From Tritrichomonas musculus (Eukaryota; Parabasalia; Tritrichomonadida; Tritrichomonadidae), in the NCBI GenBank assembly GCA_039105265.1, contig JAPFFF010000041.1:930001-994000 (forward strand): DNA of 64,000 nt, read 5' to 3'. This document shows, piece by piece, positions 38,039-47,668 of this stretch. The stretch's first letter is position 1, and the number at the start of each line of letters is the position of its first letter. A model generated the notes under the pieces. The model was not told the DNA's origin. It made no database searches and saw nothing but the letters and a program-made list of their open reading frames with translations. Position numbers and translations under genes: made by a program.

Positions 38039-39874
38039 ATGACTTATCAAAACGCTCAATTTAGAAACTTTGGAAATGATGAAGGTGACATATTAAACTT
38101 TTTCAATGATCATTTAAGAAATTTGGTAGCAAAAAATGGAGGAGATAATTCGTTTTCATCATTTTCAGAAGAATTTCATGACAAAGATATTCCCATTGAA
38201 AAATTATCAGAAAGAACAAGAATTTCATTAACTCATAATAATCATACAATTACTCAAATAGAAAAAAGTTTTATCAACATGATTGTAGAATTTGATATTG
38301 GATTTAATGATTATTTTCCAAAAGAGAATTATTTCGATATAGTCAAAGTTGGTGAAGATGAGGAAGAAGAAGAAGACATTTTTGAGGAAATTGAGAATGA
38401 TGCTGCTCATATAAATCAAATCTTCATTGGTTTCAAAGATGCTGTAGAAATCATATCCGAAGCAAAATTCTATGTTGATGGAAAACTTATTCAAAATTAT
38501 CATCAAACAGAAATGATTAGAGAATCTTTTGCATATAATTCAATTCGATCTCGTGAATCAAAAATAAATTCACCCCATTCTCATTCATTATGGGAAAATG
38601 TTATTAATATGTCACCAAATGTTTGTGGTGTTTATATTCCAATCAGTTCTCTTTGCTGGGAAGATGATCAAACTCAAAAATTGGTTCATATTGAATTAGA
38701 ATTAATAATACCATTTACAGATCAATTAGTTTTACAAGCTTGGAGATTATATCCAAATAGACTCTTAGGCGAAATTGAAGAAGAAGTACGATTTTCGTTA
38801 GATGGTTTAGTTTGGTGTCAAATTCCACCAGAGAATGTTGCAAAAAGAATGAGGAAAAGAGTTGATCAATACTTATTTGAATACAATTGCCCTATAATTC
38901 CTTTAGAAAATCGATTTCATCAAATTGGTCAAAGAGGGAGAATTGTTTCATCATTTAAACCAATAAAGCAATCTGACAAATTTACTCCAGAATCGGAATT
39001 TGTTTGTTTGACCTCAATGACATTTGATCCGAAATCAGTTGTCAAAGACAAAACAACTTCTTTTACACCTCAAACCTCAGGAATCTCAGCGAAAGTGACG
39101 TTGAACACGCTCTCTGTCAATACCAAAAATTTCAAAATAAGAGAAGGAAGAAGTAATTTGTTTGGATTTGGATTGAAACCTGCTTGTTATGAAAGTTTGA
39201 TGTCAACATTCCAAGAACCAATTATAATTCCTGCTCAAGAAATGACAAGAGTAATATTTGATCAACTTGTGAAAGCAAATGGAATCAATATTTCAAAATC
39301 AATGCCATTAAAGAATGCAACAAATATTACAATGATGTTTCCAATTACTCCATATGATTTTACCGTTTATCGAAATATTATGTGTACTCATGTTAGACTA
39401 ATTATAGATAAGAAAATTTATCCAAACCGTGAATTTGAAAATACATGGGATGGTAGATTTGTTCAATATCAATTAATGGCAAATGAATTGGATGGAATAG
39501 AAGCAACACCAGAATATTTAGAATCAATTTCCGAATCTCTGAACGATCTTGACCATCCAATGAAAAAGCCACATTATTCAAGTCAAAGAGATGATACGAA
39601 TTTCGGAATCAACTTCCAATTAGAGAGAGGTAATTCTGGTTATGTGTTTGATGGTGTTGATACAAATAATCATGAAGTAACAGTTCGTTTTTTGGCTGAC
39701 AACGCTTTCCAACATGAGTTGTCAGTCATGAATTCCTATTTATATCCATTAGGAATTGATGACTCAAATCCGATCTTTCCAGAAATGTGGATTTGTTCAG
39801 ATACTTATTGGACATGGTCTACACAAGATGGAGTACAATATCATGATGAAGGTGTTCCAAATGGTTATCAATAA
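38039..39874 (+). CDS. Candidate major capsid protein, paralog 2
   Basis: A 612-residue paralog of the preceding gene, collinear from MTYQNAQFRNFGNDEGDILN to the shared end (MWICSDTYWTWSTQDGVQYH). An in-frame ATG exists upstream at 37961 inside paralog 1, but homology and the T-rich leader place the start at 38039. It differs by an acidic insert (about residues 103-118, EDEEEEEDIFEEI) and a longer middle. Blocks near both ends are nearly identical to paralog 1 at DNA level, while the middle is diverged. Two capsid types may co-assemble, or one may be specialised. Confidence 0.7.
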   Translation: MTYQNAQFRNFGNDEGDILNFFNDHLRNLVAKNGGDNSFSSFSEEFHDKDIPIEKLSERTRISLTHNNHTITQIEKSFINMIVEFDIGFNDYFPKENYFDIVKVGEDEEEEEDIFEEIENDAAHINQIFIGFKDAVEIISEAKFYVDGKLIQNYHQTEMIRESFAYNSIRSRESKINSPHSHSLWENVINMSPNVCGVYIPISSLCWEDDQTQKLVHIELELIIPFTDQLVLQAWRLYPNRLLGEIEEEVRFSLDGLVWCQIPPENVAKRMRKRVDQYLFEYNCPIIPLENRFHQIGQRGRIVSSFKPIKQSDKFTPESEFVCLTSMTFDPKSVVKDKTTSFTPQTSGISAKVTLNTLSVNTKNFKIREGRSNLFGFGLKPACYESLMSTFQEPIIIPAQEMTRVIFDQLVKANGINISKSMPLKNATNITMMFPITPYDFTVYRNIMCTHVRLIIDKKIYPNREFENTWDGRFVQYQLMANELDGIEATPEYLESISESLNDLDHPMKKPHYSSQRDDTNFGINFQLERGNSGYVFDGVDTNNHEVTVRFLADNAFQHELSVMNSYLYPLGIDDSNPIFPEMWICSDTYWTWSTQDGVQYHDEGVPNGYQ

Positions 39875-39902
39875 ACAAAAGATTTTATTTGATTAGAAAA
39901 AA

Positions 39903-40388
39903 ATGTCTACCTTTATTTCTTATAATTATGATCCAAAATTAGATATTCAACCATTGAAAATACATAAAACATATTATCCTGTACAAGGTTGGAAATTAAC
40001 AAGCACACAACAGAAAGAACAAAAATTATCTGACTGTTTGACTGTTGATAATTTTTATTTGGAAAAAGATAGATTTGTTTATAAATTTCCATCAGAATTT
40101 CATACTCCAATTAATGGTCAAGAACGTTATATTATATTTCAATATTGTTATTGTGTAGTCAACAATCATACTGCATCAAATTATACAGTTCATGCAAGTT
40201 TTGTACCAAGAAATAATTATTGTGATAGTTTAGTTTATGTTGCTAATTTACAAGTTCCTGATGATAATAGGAAATATTTAATAGACTCTGATATGAGACA
40301 AGGTTTTATGGTTTGGTTTAAAGACACTCAAACAAGACAAATAATAGTTCCTGATTATTTCATTATGTTCTTGAAATTAGAATATTGA
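39903..40388 (+). CDS. Candidate minor capsid (penton-type) protein
   Basis: A 161-residue protein directly after the capsid pair. It is rich in beta-type strands, and ends in FMVWFKDTQTRQIIVPDYFI followed by MFLKLEY, a finish that resembles single-jelly-roll minor capsid proteins of Polintons. Context and size support the call; sequence identity could not be tested. The leader before the ATG is T-rich and then A-rich, like other structural-arm genes. Confidence 0.6.
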   Translation: MSTFISYNYDPKLDIQPLKIHKTYYPVQGWKLTSTQQKEQKLSDCLTVDNFYLEKDRFVYKFPSEFHTPINGQERYIIFQYCYCVVNNHTASNYTVHASFVPRNNYCDSLVYVANLQVPDDNRKYLIDSDMRQGFMVWFKDTQTRQIIVPDYFIMFLKLEY

Positions 40389-40423
40389 ATCAATTTTATT
40401 TTTGGTGCGAAAATAAAAATTTA

Positions 40424-42013
40424 ATGACAGGTGTTTGGACCGAAACTGATTTTGAAAATTTTGCAAAAGTAGGAGGTGGAGGAGGAGGTGAAACAGTTGA
40501 TACGAGTAAATTTGTTTTGAAAGAAAATGGTGAAGCGACAAATTTAACAATACATTATGCAAAAAACGAAGACGAAAAATTGAATGGAAAGAGAACAGGA
40601 ACAATGACGACAGATGATCTCGGAGGAAAATTATCAAAATTAAATGATGATGGAAGTGCTCTTGCTGATTTCCAAATTTATGGATCACAAACAGAAAAAA
40701 TGGAAGCAGGTGAGATTGTTGATTTTGTGAGACAATATAAAACTCTTGATTTAAGTGATTATGTTGTGAAAGATGGAGGAACAGTAGAAAATTTAACAAT
40801 AAAATTTCGACAAACGAATGATCAGAATAAAGATACCATCAAAAGAGGTGTATTGAGGACAGATGACCTTGGAAATCAAGTATCGAAATTGAATAGTTAT
40901 GGAAATGCAAAAGCTGGTTTTGAAATGTGGATTGATAACACAAAAAAAACATCAGCCGAAAAAATAAATAATCAAATTACTGAATTACAAAATAAAACAC
41001 AACATTTAAATACTGATGGAAATGCAAAGGAAGAATTTGGTCTGATTGGTTACAATCATCAATCAAAGACAATAAAAGCAACTCTCTGCTCCGAGATTGT
41101 TCCAATCGTAACATTATTTTCAGAAAAGAATATATCATATACGAATTCAAAGAATGAAATTGTTAATCTTGGAAAATATATGGAATATGATTCTCCAATT
41201 TATTTTCCTCATGATGTTCGTTTCAAAACAACAGACAAAGACGGGACAGAAATCTTTGCTTCATTTCATGTGCTGCAATGTATAATGAAAAATTTAATTG
41301 ACAAAATGATTGAGAAAGAACAATATCTGATGGAAAAAATAAAAGGTTTGGAACCTCCTCAACCAAAATTATTATCAAATGATGATGATGAAAATAAAGA
41401 ATTAAATTTTGGTGAAATGACAGAAGAAGATCTTGAAAATTATTTACAAAAAGATTTTGAAACTTGGAAATCATCAATTGATAAATTGTTTGAAAATAAT
41501 GATCGTATTTCTGATATTGAAGAAAATATAGAAAAAATTGGAAATATATTTTCTGCTGATACTACTGAGAGTCAAGTATATCGAAATAAAGAAGGTTTTG
41601 TCATAAATAATCAAGCTCAAACATTGGCATTAAATGACGAAGAAGAGGAAAAACCAGTTGTATTAACATTTGAAGAAAAATTAAAGAAATGGCAAGACGA
41701 AGAACTAGATCAATTAAAATGGTTAAATCAAGGAATCAAAGAGATTTGGTCATTTTGTGCTGGTCTTTCAGAAGATTTATCTCGATTAGAAGAGAATCAA
41801 TGTCAATGTGGAGGTAGTGGAACAGTATCAGATGACAAATTAACTGCTTTGGAACGAAAATGTAAAAATATTGAAACTGATCTAACGTTTGAAAATTTGA
41901 CAACTGAGAATCGAATTAAGATCTTAGAAGATAAAACTAAAAATATTGAATGTGATAAATATTATGATAGTATAATTCAATTATTAGAAGAAAAATGTTC
42001 CACAATTGAGTAA
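40424..42013 (+). CDS. Fibre-like virion protein A
   Basis: A 529-residue protein. The frame extends upstream only through a TTG; the first ATG, 40424, follows the same T-rich leader as neighbouring genes. After a GGGGGG hinge at about residue 17, two related modules follow, near 26-85 and 108-165. Each has (V/F)V(L/K)K-x-G-x-NLTI, then TDDLG, then SKLN and G-x-A-x-F. A third partial copy has LNTDGNAKEEFGL. Later parts are helical and acidic. The glycine hinge, short beta modules and coiled-coil C-terminus resemble trimeric fibre proteins. It starts a run of three such genes. Confidence 0.6.
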   Translation: MTGVWTETDFENFAKVGGGGGGETVDTSKFVLKENGEATNLTIHYAKNEDEKLNGKRTGTMTTDDLGGKLSKLNDDGSALADFQIYGSQTEKMEAGEIVDFVRQYKTLDLSDYVVKDGGTVENLTIKFRQTNDQNKDTIKRGVLRTDDLGNQVSKLNSYGNAKAGFEMWIDNTKKTSAEKINNQITELQNKTQHLNTDGNAKEEFGLIGYNHQSKTIKATLCSEIVPIVTLFSEKNISYTNSKNEIVNLGKYMEYDSPIYFPHDVRFKTTDKDGTEIFASFHVLQCIMKNLIDKMIEKEQYLMEKIKGLEPPQPKLLSNDDDENKELNFGEMTEEDLENYLQKDFETWKSSIDKLFENNDRISDIEENIEKIGNIFSADTTESQVYRNKEGFVINNQAQTLALNDEEEEKPVVLTFEEKLKKWQDEELDQLKWLNQGIKEIWSFCAGLSEDLSRLEENQCQCGGSGTVSDDKLTALERKCKNIETDLTFENLTTENRIKILEDKTKNIECDKYYDSIIQLLEEKCSTIE

Positions 42014-42042
42014 ATCTTATTTTTGTTGCAAATGTAAAAAAA

Positions 42043-44727
42043 ATGCTGACTAAATTTAAAGGCGATATTCAATTTAAAGTAGATGGTAAAACATATTTAG
42101 GTTCTCAATTGTTAACATCAAAATCGAATGAGTTTGAAACTGTTGAAGGTTTTTCTGATTATCATGTTACTAGAGATGCATTAACGGTTGAAGATGAAAA
42201 ATTAAATATACAAATGAATGATGATGATATAACAAAACTATTACAAATCGATGATAAGACAGAAGTATTTAAAATCAATTTGAGAAAGAATGTTTTCTTA
42301 GATAGTGAAGGAAAATATATTTATCAATTATCAATTTATGTTTTGAATAAAAATTTCGTATGTCCATGTGTAACAGCTGCTGAAGATAAAAAAGTGACAA
42401 TTACTGAAGAAACATCAACAACTCCATACATAAAAGTTGATAAGAATTTAAGTCTTGATTTGAAATCTTTGTACATTAATGGTGAAATTAGTATTATTTA
42501 TCAATTACCTTTAAATCATTTGAAATCAACATTACCTTCCATCAAATGTGATATCATAGATTCTAGAAATAGTTTGAAATTACATGAATCTGATAACTTA
42601 TATTTATACAAACCAAGTATAATCACTGAAGAACAAATTTTTGATAGAAATTCAGTAACCGATGAAAAATCAAATTTCAAAGATTGTTATAAAATGGTTT
42701 TCAAAATTCCAACTGATTATCAAATTCCAACTGGTTTAAAATTTGAATTCAAAGATTATTGTTTTGGAAATCAATGGAGTTTAACCTATGATGGTGAAAA
42801 ATGGAGTGGTTTGAATGTTCAAGGTCATATCACAGGAAAAATTATTAATAAACGTAATTTACAAGTTCCAGGGAAAGGTGAAACAAAATATCAAGAAAGA
42901 GATGGAGCAGAAATAATGATGAGAAGATCAAAATGGAATACTTATGCAGTTCATAAAAGATGGGATTATACTTGGGGTGAATCTGAAAATCCAATTGAAA
43001 AACTTTTTCAAGATTCTGATGTTCAAACAAAAATATTATTAAAAGATGGTACTGAAATTGATGGAGGTGAAAAAGGTTTGACCTTTGTAAGAGAATATCT
43101 TCCAGTTGGATGGACAGAAGGAAATCTAAGATATGATTGTTGTGTAATTCGAGCTTATATTAATAAATATACCGAAGTAAAAGACAATTTACAATTTGAT
43201 AATTGGGATCGAGTATATTTAGATTTGAAACTCTCATTTACCAAAGAATGGAATAGATTAAGTTTTTACCCATCGAATTTGTATACTGGAAAAGGTGATT
43301 ATGATAAAAATTATTTTAGTCTCAGAGGTGATTTGGATACAATTGAGAAATTAAATTGTCATGAATTTGGTCAATTTGGAGTTAACAATCAAGATATTGC
43401 AATTTATTTATTTAAAGATTTAGTAGATCCAATTGAAGAAATTAATTGGGATAAAAATACTAATCCATTTGAATATATAATTAATCAACAATATTATGAA
43501 GTGAGTCCAAATCCAAATGCAGCAACTACTTTATATACTGATTACAACATAACTTCATCAAAAATTATTACAGCAGACAATATTACAACAATGAGATCAG
43601 ATTTGAATTTAGTTTCGAACACAGTTGATGTTGTTTCTGTTGATGTTGATAATTTAGATAAATCAGTTGAAGGTTTGAAATCAAGAATGGCATTAACTGA
43701 ACAAATTACTGAAAAATTAGAAGCTGATATTGACAAAATTAGATTAAGACAAAATATTCAAATGGTTGCAGGAATGTTAGCTTTTAGTGCAAATGGTCTA
43801 ATATTTGGTGCAGAAAAAATTACTAGTTGTGTATCTGGTTTATGGAAACAATTTGTTCAATCTCGTCAAGAAATGGAATTACCTGATTTATCAAGAAGTA
43901 TTGGAGTATCATTAAATAGTGTTCGAAATTGGTGTGAATCAGGTCCAACAGAAATTCCAGTATTTGATGAAAAAGAAGAAGAAATGATTATGACTGTTGG
44001 GGGTGCAAAATTATTAACTTATTCATTTAGAGATTCAATGAAGAAACCATTATTGAAAATTGTAGATAAAATTGAAGAAATTGAAAGTGATTATATTTCC
44101 AGAAGTGAACTAACAAGAATGGATACAATTGATATTGTTACTTATTATCAAGATGAACAAGCTGCAGTTTTATTTCAAGCAGAAGATGAATTAAAAAATG
44201 GTATTTGTGTATTTAAATTATTCACATCTGAAGGTCAAAAACGATTATATATCAAAATTGAACAAGGTACAATAACTGATTATAAAGGAGTTGATACAAC
44301 AACAACAATAGATAGCATCACAATTGAAGGTCTTCCAAAATCGGAAGAATATCGCACAAAATATTTATCTAATATTAGTAAAATTGATAAAAATATAATT
44401 ATAACAGGAGAAAATACTGACTATAAGATTGCTGGATGTATCATTGAAAACAATACATTTATGAGACTTTTAGTTGAGAAAACTCCAGCTGATATTGCTT
44501 ATTTATCTGATATTGAAGCTTTAGATGAAAAAATAAATGCATTAGCAGTCAATAGTCATCAAAATGATGTTGCAATGTTTAGTCTTGAATATCCAACAAC
44601 TGACGAAGTAAATACTGCTTTAGAAACTATTCAACAAGAATTAGCTAAGAAACCAAATATTGAAGAATTATATACGAAAGAAGAAGCAGATGCAAAATAT
44701 GCATTAAAAAGTGAATTTGATATATAA
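42043..44727 (+). CDS. Fibre-like virion protein B
   Basis: An 894-residue protein. The first 500 residues are strand-rich. A heptad-like region follows (about 510-570: TMRSDLNLVSNTVDVVSVDV, then LDKSVEGLKSRM), then a hydrophobic patch (MVAGMLAFSANGLIFGAEKI) and another mixed region. The last 17 residues read LYTKEEADAKYALKSEFDI-like, a motif familiar from phage tail fibres (YTK-x-EADxKYALKS). I infer a multi-domain trimeric attachment protein. A secreted or membrane anchor is not evident. Confidence 0.6.
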   Translation: MLTKFKGDIQFKVDGKTYLGSQLLTSKSNEFETVEGFSDYHVTRDALTVEDEKLNIQMNDDDITKLLQIDDKTEVFKINLRKNVFLDSEGKYIYQLSIYVLNKNFVCPCVTAAEDKKVTITEETSTTPYIKVDKNLSLDLKSLYINGEISIIYQLPLNHLKSTLPSIKCDIIDSRNSLKLHESDNLYLYKPSIITEEQIFDRNSVTDEKSNFKDCYKMVFKIPTDYQIPTGLKFEFKDYCFGNQWSLTYDGEKWSGLNVQGHITGKIINKRNLQVPGKGETKYQERDGAEIMMRRSKWNTYAVHKRWDYTWGESENPIEKLFQDSDVQTKILLKDGTEIDGGEKGLTFVREYLPVGWTEGNLRYDCCVIRAYINKYTEVKDNLQFDNWDRVYLDLKLSFTKEWNRLSFYPSNLYTGKGDYDKNYFSLRGDLDTIEKLNCHEFGQFGVNNQDIAIYLFKDLVDPIEEINWDKNTNPFEYIINQQYYEVSPNPNAATTLYTDYNITSSKIITADNITTMRSDLNLVSNTVDVVSVDVDNLDKSVEGLKSRMALTEQITEKLEADIDKIRLRQNIQMVAGMLAFSANGLIFGAEKITSCVSGLWKQFVQSRQEMELPDLSRSIGVSLNSVRNWCESGPTEIPVFDEKEEEMIMTVGGAKLLTYSFRDSMKKPLLKIVDKIEEIESDYISRSELTRMDTIDIVTYYQDEQAAVLFQAEDELKNGICVFKLFTSEGQKRLYIKIEQGTITDYKGVDTTTTIDSITIEGLPKSEEYRTKYLSNISKIDKNIIITGENTDYKIAGCIIENNTFMRLLVEKTPADIAYLSDIEALDEKINALAVNSHQNDVAMFSLEYPTTDEVNTALETIQQELAKKPNIEELYTKEEADAKYALKSEFDI

Positions 44728-44883
44728 ACAACAGTAATATTGAAATACTTAAAGAAAACGTAAAGATATAATGATCGATGGGAAGTCAAAATATTCATTT
44801 AATAATGGAATTCACCTTGTTAATGATAACAATATCAAATCACTATTAGCTTTGTAAATAGATTTGGAATTAATTGTTTAGAT

Positions 44884-46482
44884 ATGATTATAGAAGCTGC
44901 TGTATTAAAAGAAGAAACAACAAGAAGCTATAAATTTAATATTGAAGATTATGAAAAACAAACTTTAAATGATATCGATGAAGCAAAAGATTATGAAGTA
45001 TTAAGTGAAAAATCATCTATGAAGATGTATTATAATTTATTAGATAAGATTAAAGAATGTGACGATAAATATGCTTTGAAAAGTGAAGCGTTGATGAAGG
45101 AATCTGTCATCAAATTAACCGATATCCCTTTAGAAGTGATGTCAGACAGTTATGTTGATGAAATATTAAATAAGTACTTAGATACTGTTAAGACAAATGA
45201 CTTATATATGGAATTCAGTGTTAATTCATTTGACGGTCAATCAAGTGTTAATTACAAAGGTTTGTACACTTATGTTGGGGAAGAGGAAACAAATAAATAC
45301 AAAACATGTATGTTGTTTAGGAATAAATCAACTAATCATGAAATCTATTACAGACATCAACCACAATCCGTACAAGGCTCATTTTGCACTAAAGAGCAAT
45401 CAGAACCTACATTCATAACTATATCACAAATCTACATAAAGATGGGTGATGATGACGGATCAGTGTGCTCATTGAATTATGCAAAGAATGAGTTTGCGTT
45501 GAAAAGTGAAACAGAAACAAAAATAACTCAATTAGATAATCATTATGATAGTCTTGTTGAACAATTGGATTCAACTTATTATGATAAGGTAGATTGTGAT
45601 GAAAAATTTGCATTGAAGTCAAACATTATAACAGAAGAACAACTAATAAAAAAATGTGCAATTGATTGCGGACCGATTACAGAGGGAGGGGAGATATCAA
45701 TTCATTATCTAAAACTCGAAAGCAATGTAATTAAACTGGAATACATAGTAGGTGATTATGCGCTATGTTTGGAAATAAGAATATTATTCTATGATACAAC
45801 TGGAAATCCTCATAACATTGTTCTTGTATTACATCAAAGAACTGTGTATTTCGACAATTTCAAATTCCCATTCTATTATGAAGACACTGTTGATATAACA
45901 TCAGGAAGACCACTGACATATAATTTCCCAATAGGTGGATATTCTTGGACAGTTACTCAAGAATTATTAAATGCTAAACAAATATATTCAAGACAAATCA
46001 TGGCACCATTATATTTAGCAAAATTCAAGGCTGCTATTTACGGTACGCAATCAAACACAACAATCACACATTATGCTCCAATTGAAGATATAATTGATGA
46101 TTTTGAAATAGGAAAACCAGTATTTATTACAGGAAAAGTTTATAAAAGGATTGATAATCAATGGATTGAATCAACCGAAAAAGATTCAATAGATTGTATT
46201 TGTTCAGTGAAAACTACAGGTACTTGGAAAGAATTTATTGGAATTTGTGTTCGAATTGACGAAGAAAATAATTCAATTACTTTTGCAAGTCATGGTGATT
46301 ATTTGGTCAAAGTTGATGATTCATCAAGGTTTGAAATTGGTGATGAAATTTATATTGATGAAGATAATCAATTCAAAGTTCTTGATGAAAATACTCCAAT
46401 AACATCAAAAATAAGACGTTTAACAATTGGAATCATAACTGCAAAAATAAATGATAATATTGTTTGTGTATTCAAAGAGTAA
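44884..46482 (+). CDS. Fibre-like virion protein C
   Basis: A 532-residue protein with three internal copies of the fibre B end motif: DKYALKSE near 61-68, EFALKSE near 203-209 and EKFALKS near 240-246, each followed by a helix. The C-terminal 130 residues look like a compact beta domain (VFITGKVYKRIDNQWIEST, then ITFASHGDYLVKVDD and GDEIYIDEDN), comparable in style to receptor-binding or decoration domains. About 155 bases separate it from fibre B and hold a 28-codon frame (44771-44857, MIDGKSKYSFNNGIHLVNDN) of uncertain status. Role inferred: attachment. Confidence 0.6.
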   Translation: MIIEAAVLKEETTRSYKFNIEDYEKQTLNDIDEAKDYEVLSEKSSMKMYYNLLDKIKECDDKYALKSEALMKESVIKLTDIPLEVMSDSYVDEILNKYLDTVKTNDLYMEFSVNSFDGQSSVNYKGLYTYVGEEETNKYKTCMLFRNKSTNHEIYYRHQPQSVQGSFCTKEQSEPTFITISQIYIKMGDDDGSVCSLNYAKNEFALKSETETKITQLDNHYDSLVEQLDSTYYDKVDCDEKFALKSNIITEEQLIKKCAIDCGPITEGGEISIHYLKLESNVIKLEYIVGDYALCLEIRILFYDTTGNPHNIVLVLHQRTVYFDNFKFPFYYEDTVDITSGRPLTYNFPIGGYSWTVTQELLNAKQIYSRQIMAPLYLAKFKAAIYGTQSNTTITHYAPIEDIIDDFEIGKPVFITGKVYKRIDNQWIESTEKDSIDCICSVKTTGTWKEFIGICVRIDEENNSITFASHGDYLVKVDDSSRFEIGDEIYIDEDNQFKVLDENTPITSKIRRLTIGIITAKINDNIVCVFKE

Positions 46483-46492
46483 AAGTTCTATC

Positions 46493-47026
46493 TTATACAA
46501 CAACATATTTCAAACAAATATGATAAACATTAACTAAATCATTAAATTCTTTGTTATAAACTTGTTTGAAATCTGTTACCATTTCACCATCTTCATTAAT
46601 TATTTTTATTGCTTCAATTTTTCGAATAGGTGATGCTTTAGATGCACAACATTTAATATCTTCATCAATATAAATTTCTACAGATGAACAATTTTTACCT
46701 AAAATAGTTTTGATTATTTCTTGTAAACTTGCAATTGGTATAATAATACAATTTTTAGATATTAAATTCGAAATTAAAGCTTTATCTTGATCTAATAATA
46801 TTTTTGCATATGTTTCTAAAATTAAATATTTAACATCTTTTTCAATTTCATTATTTTTGATATCAGGTAATTCAATTTCACGAGTTATAACAATATCTTC
46901 TTTCCCATCATCTCTTTTATTAATTATTATATTATTTGTTAAGTTGTTTGTACTTTGACTAGCTGCTGAAGGCTCTAACGAAATATTAGCATTTACTCCT
47001 GCATTCGCTGCTCTTTTCTTAATCAT
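46493..47026 (-). CDS. Unknown 177-residue element protein
   Basis: Asparagine/serine-rich N-terminus (about 1-35), then an alpha/beta-looking domain with DVKYLILETYAKILLDQDKA, IPIASLQEIIKTILGK and IEAIKIINEDGEMVTDFKQV. It is convergent with fibre C, 10 bases apart. Family not recognised; may be a virion or assembly factor. Confidence 0.6.
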   Translation of the reverse strand: MIKKRAANAGVNANISLEPSAASQSTNNLTNNIIINKRDDGKEDIVITREIELPDIKNNEIEKDVKYLILETYAKILLDQDKALISNLISKNCIIIPIASLQEIIKTILGKNCSSVEIYIDEDIKCCASKASPIRKIEAIKIINEDGEMVTDFKQVYNKEFNDLVNVYHICLKYVVV

Positions 47027-47046
47027 TTTTGAGTTTCTGAAAAAAT

Positions 47047-47313
47047 TTATGAAATTTGAAAATACTTTTTGATGACTAATGTGCGATCTAATGTTTGTTT
47101 CATCCTAAATATAATATCTTCAAGTTCATTAAAATCTGTTTCTATTTCTTTTTCTATAACACTTATATTCTTTGAAATATTCATACATTCACAAGATTCA
47201 GTAAAACTATCTGTATTCATAAATGTATCAAATAATTCACTTTTGATTTCACTAAATAAATGTCTTAATTCTTGTCTATCGTCCTTTAAAGCTTTTGGTA
47301 ATGATAAAGTCAT
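47047..47313 (-). CDS. Small helical protein, 88 residues
   Basis: Translated from the ATG at 47311-47313 (MTLSLPKALKDDRQELRHLF). The upstream in-frame ATG at 47343 would translate the T/A-rich leader as FFLFIFKK, so I prefer the inner start. The body is helical with two cysteines (ESCECM). Unknown function. Confidence 0.55.
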   Translation of the reverse strand: MTLSLPKALKDDRQELRHLFSEIKSELFDTFMNTDSFTESCECMNISKNISVIEKEIETDFNELEDIIFRMKQTLDRTLVIKKYFQIS

Positions 47314-47336
47314 TTTTTTAAAAATAAATAAAAAGA

Positions 47337-47447
47337 ATGGCATTTGGAAGTTTTAATAAAAAAATTAGTGCTAAACCAGCAGTCTTATTAAATCCAAGAA
47401 AAGATCCAAATATTATTAATAAGCCAATATTTCAACCTTTATCTTGA
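47337..47447 (+). CDS. 36-residue basic peptide gene
   Basis: Encodes a peptide starting MAFGSFNKKISAKPAVLLNP and ending IFQPLS. It shares the MAFG start with the amphipathic protein at 35874-36140. It lies divergently between two minus-strand genes and overlaps the tail of the next. Plausible as a tiny virion peptide, but short. Confidence 0.35.
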   Translation: MAFGSFNKKISAKPAVLLNPRKDPNIINKPIFQPLS

Positions 47448-47668
47448 TTTCTAAAATCATGAAATCGAATTGGTCCAATTGGATGAAGTGTTTTTTTGGG
47501 ATAAATTTTTTGTATTTCTTTTCGAAGATTTCTATTTTCATTCTTTGGAAAATACATCAATGCCAATGAACCTTTTTCATCAAGAACAAACGGTTTTCTA
47601 GAACCATCATCGTCAATAACCCAAATTATTTTCCACTTTGACTTGTGTACATATCGTTGACCTTTCAT
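47432..47668 (-). CDS. Small basic protein, 78 residues
   Basis: Lysine/arginine-rich (MKGQRYVHKSKWKIIWVIDD, later KKTLHPIGPIRFHDF). A short beta-type segment with conserved-looking tryptophans. Its ATG abuts the end of the following large basic gene. A nucleic-acid-binding or virion-core role is possible. Confidence 0.5.
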   Translation of the reverse strand: MKGQRYVHKSKWKIIWVIDDDGSRKPFVLDEKGSLALMYFPKNENRNLRKEIQKIYPKKTLHPIGPIRFHDFRNQDKG

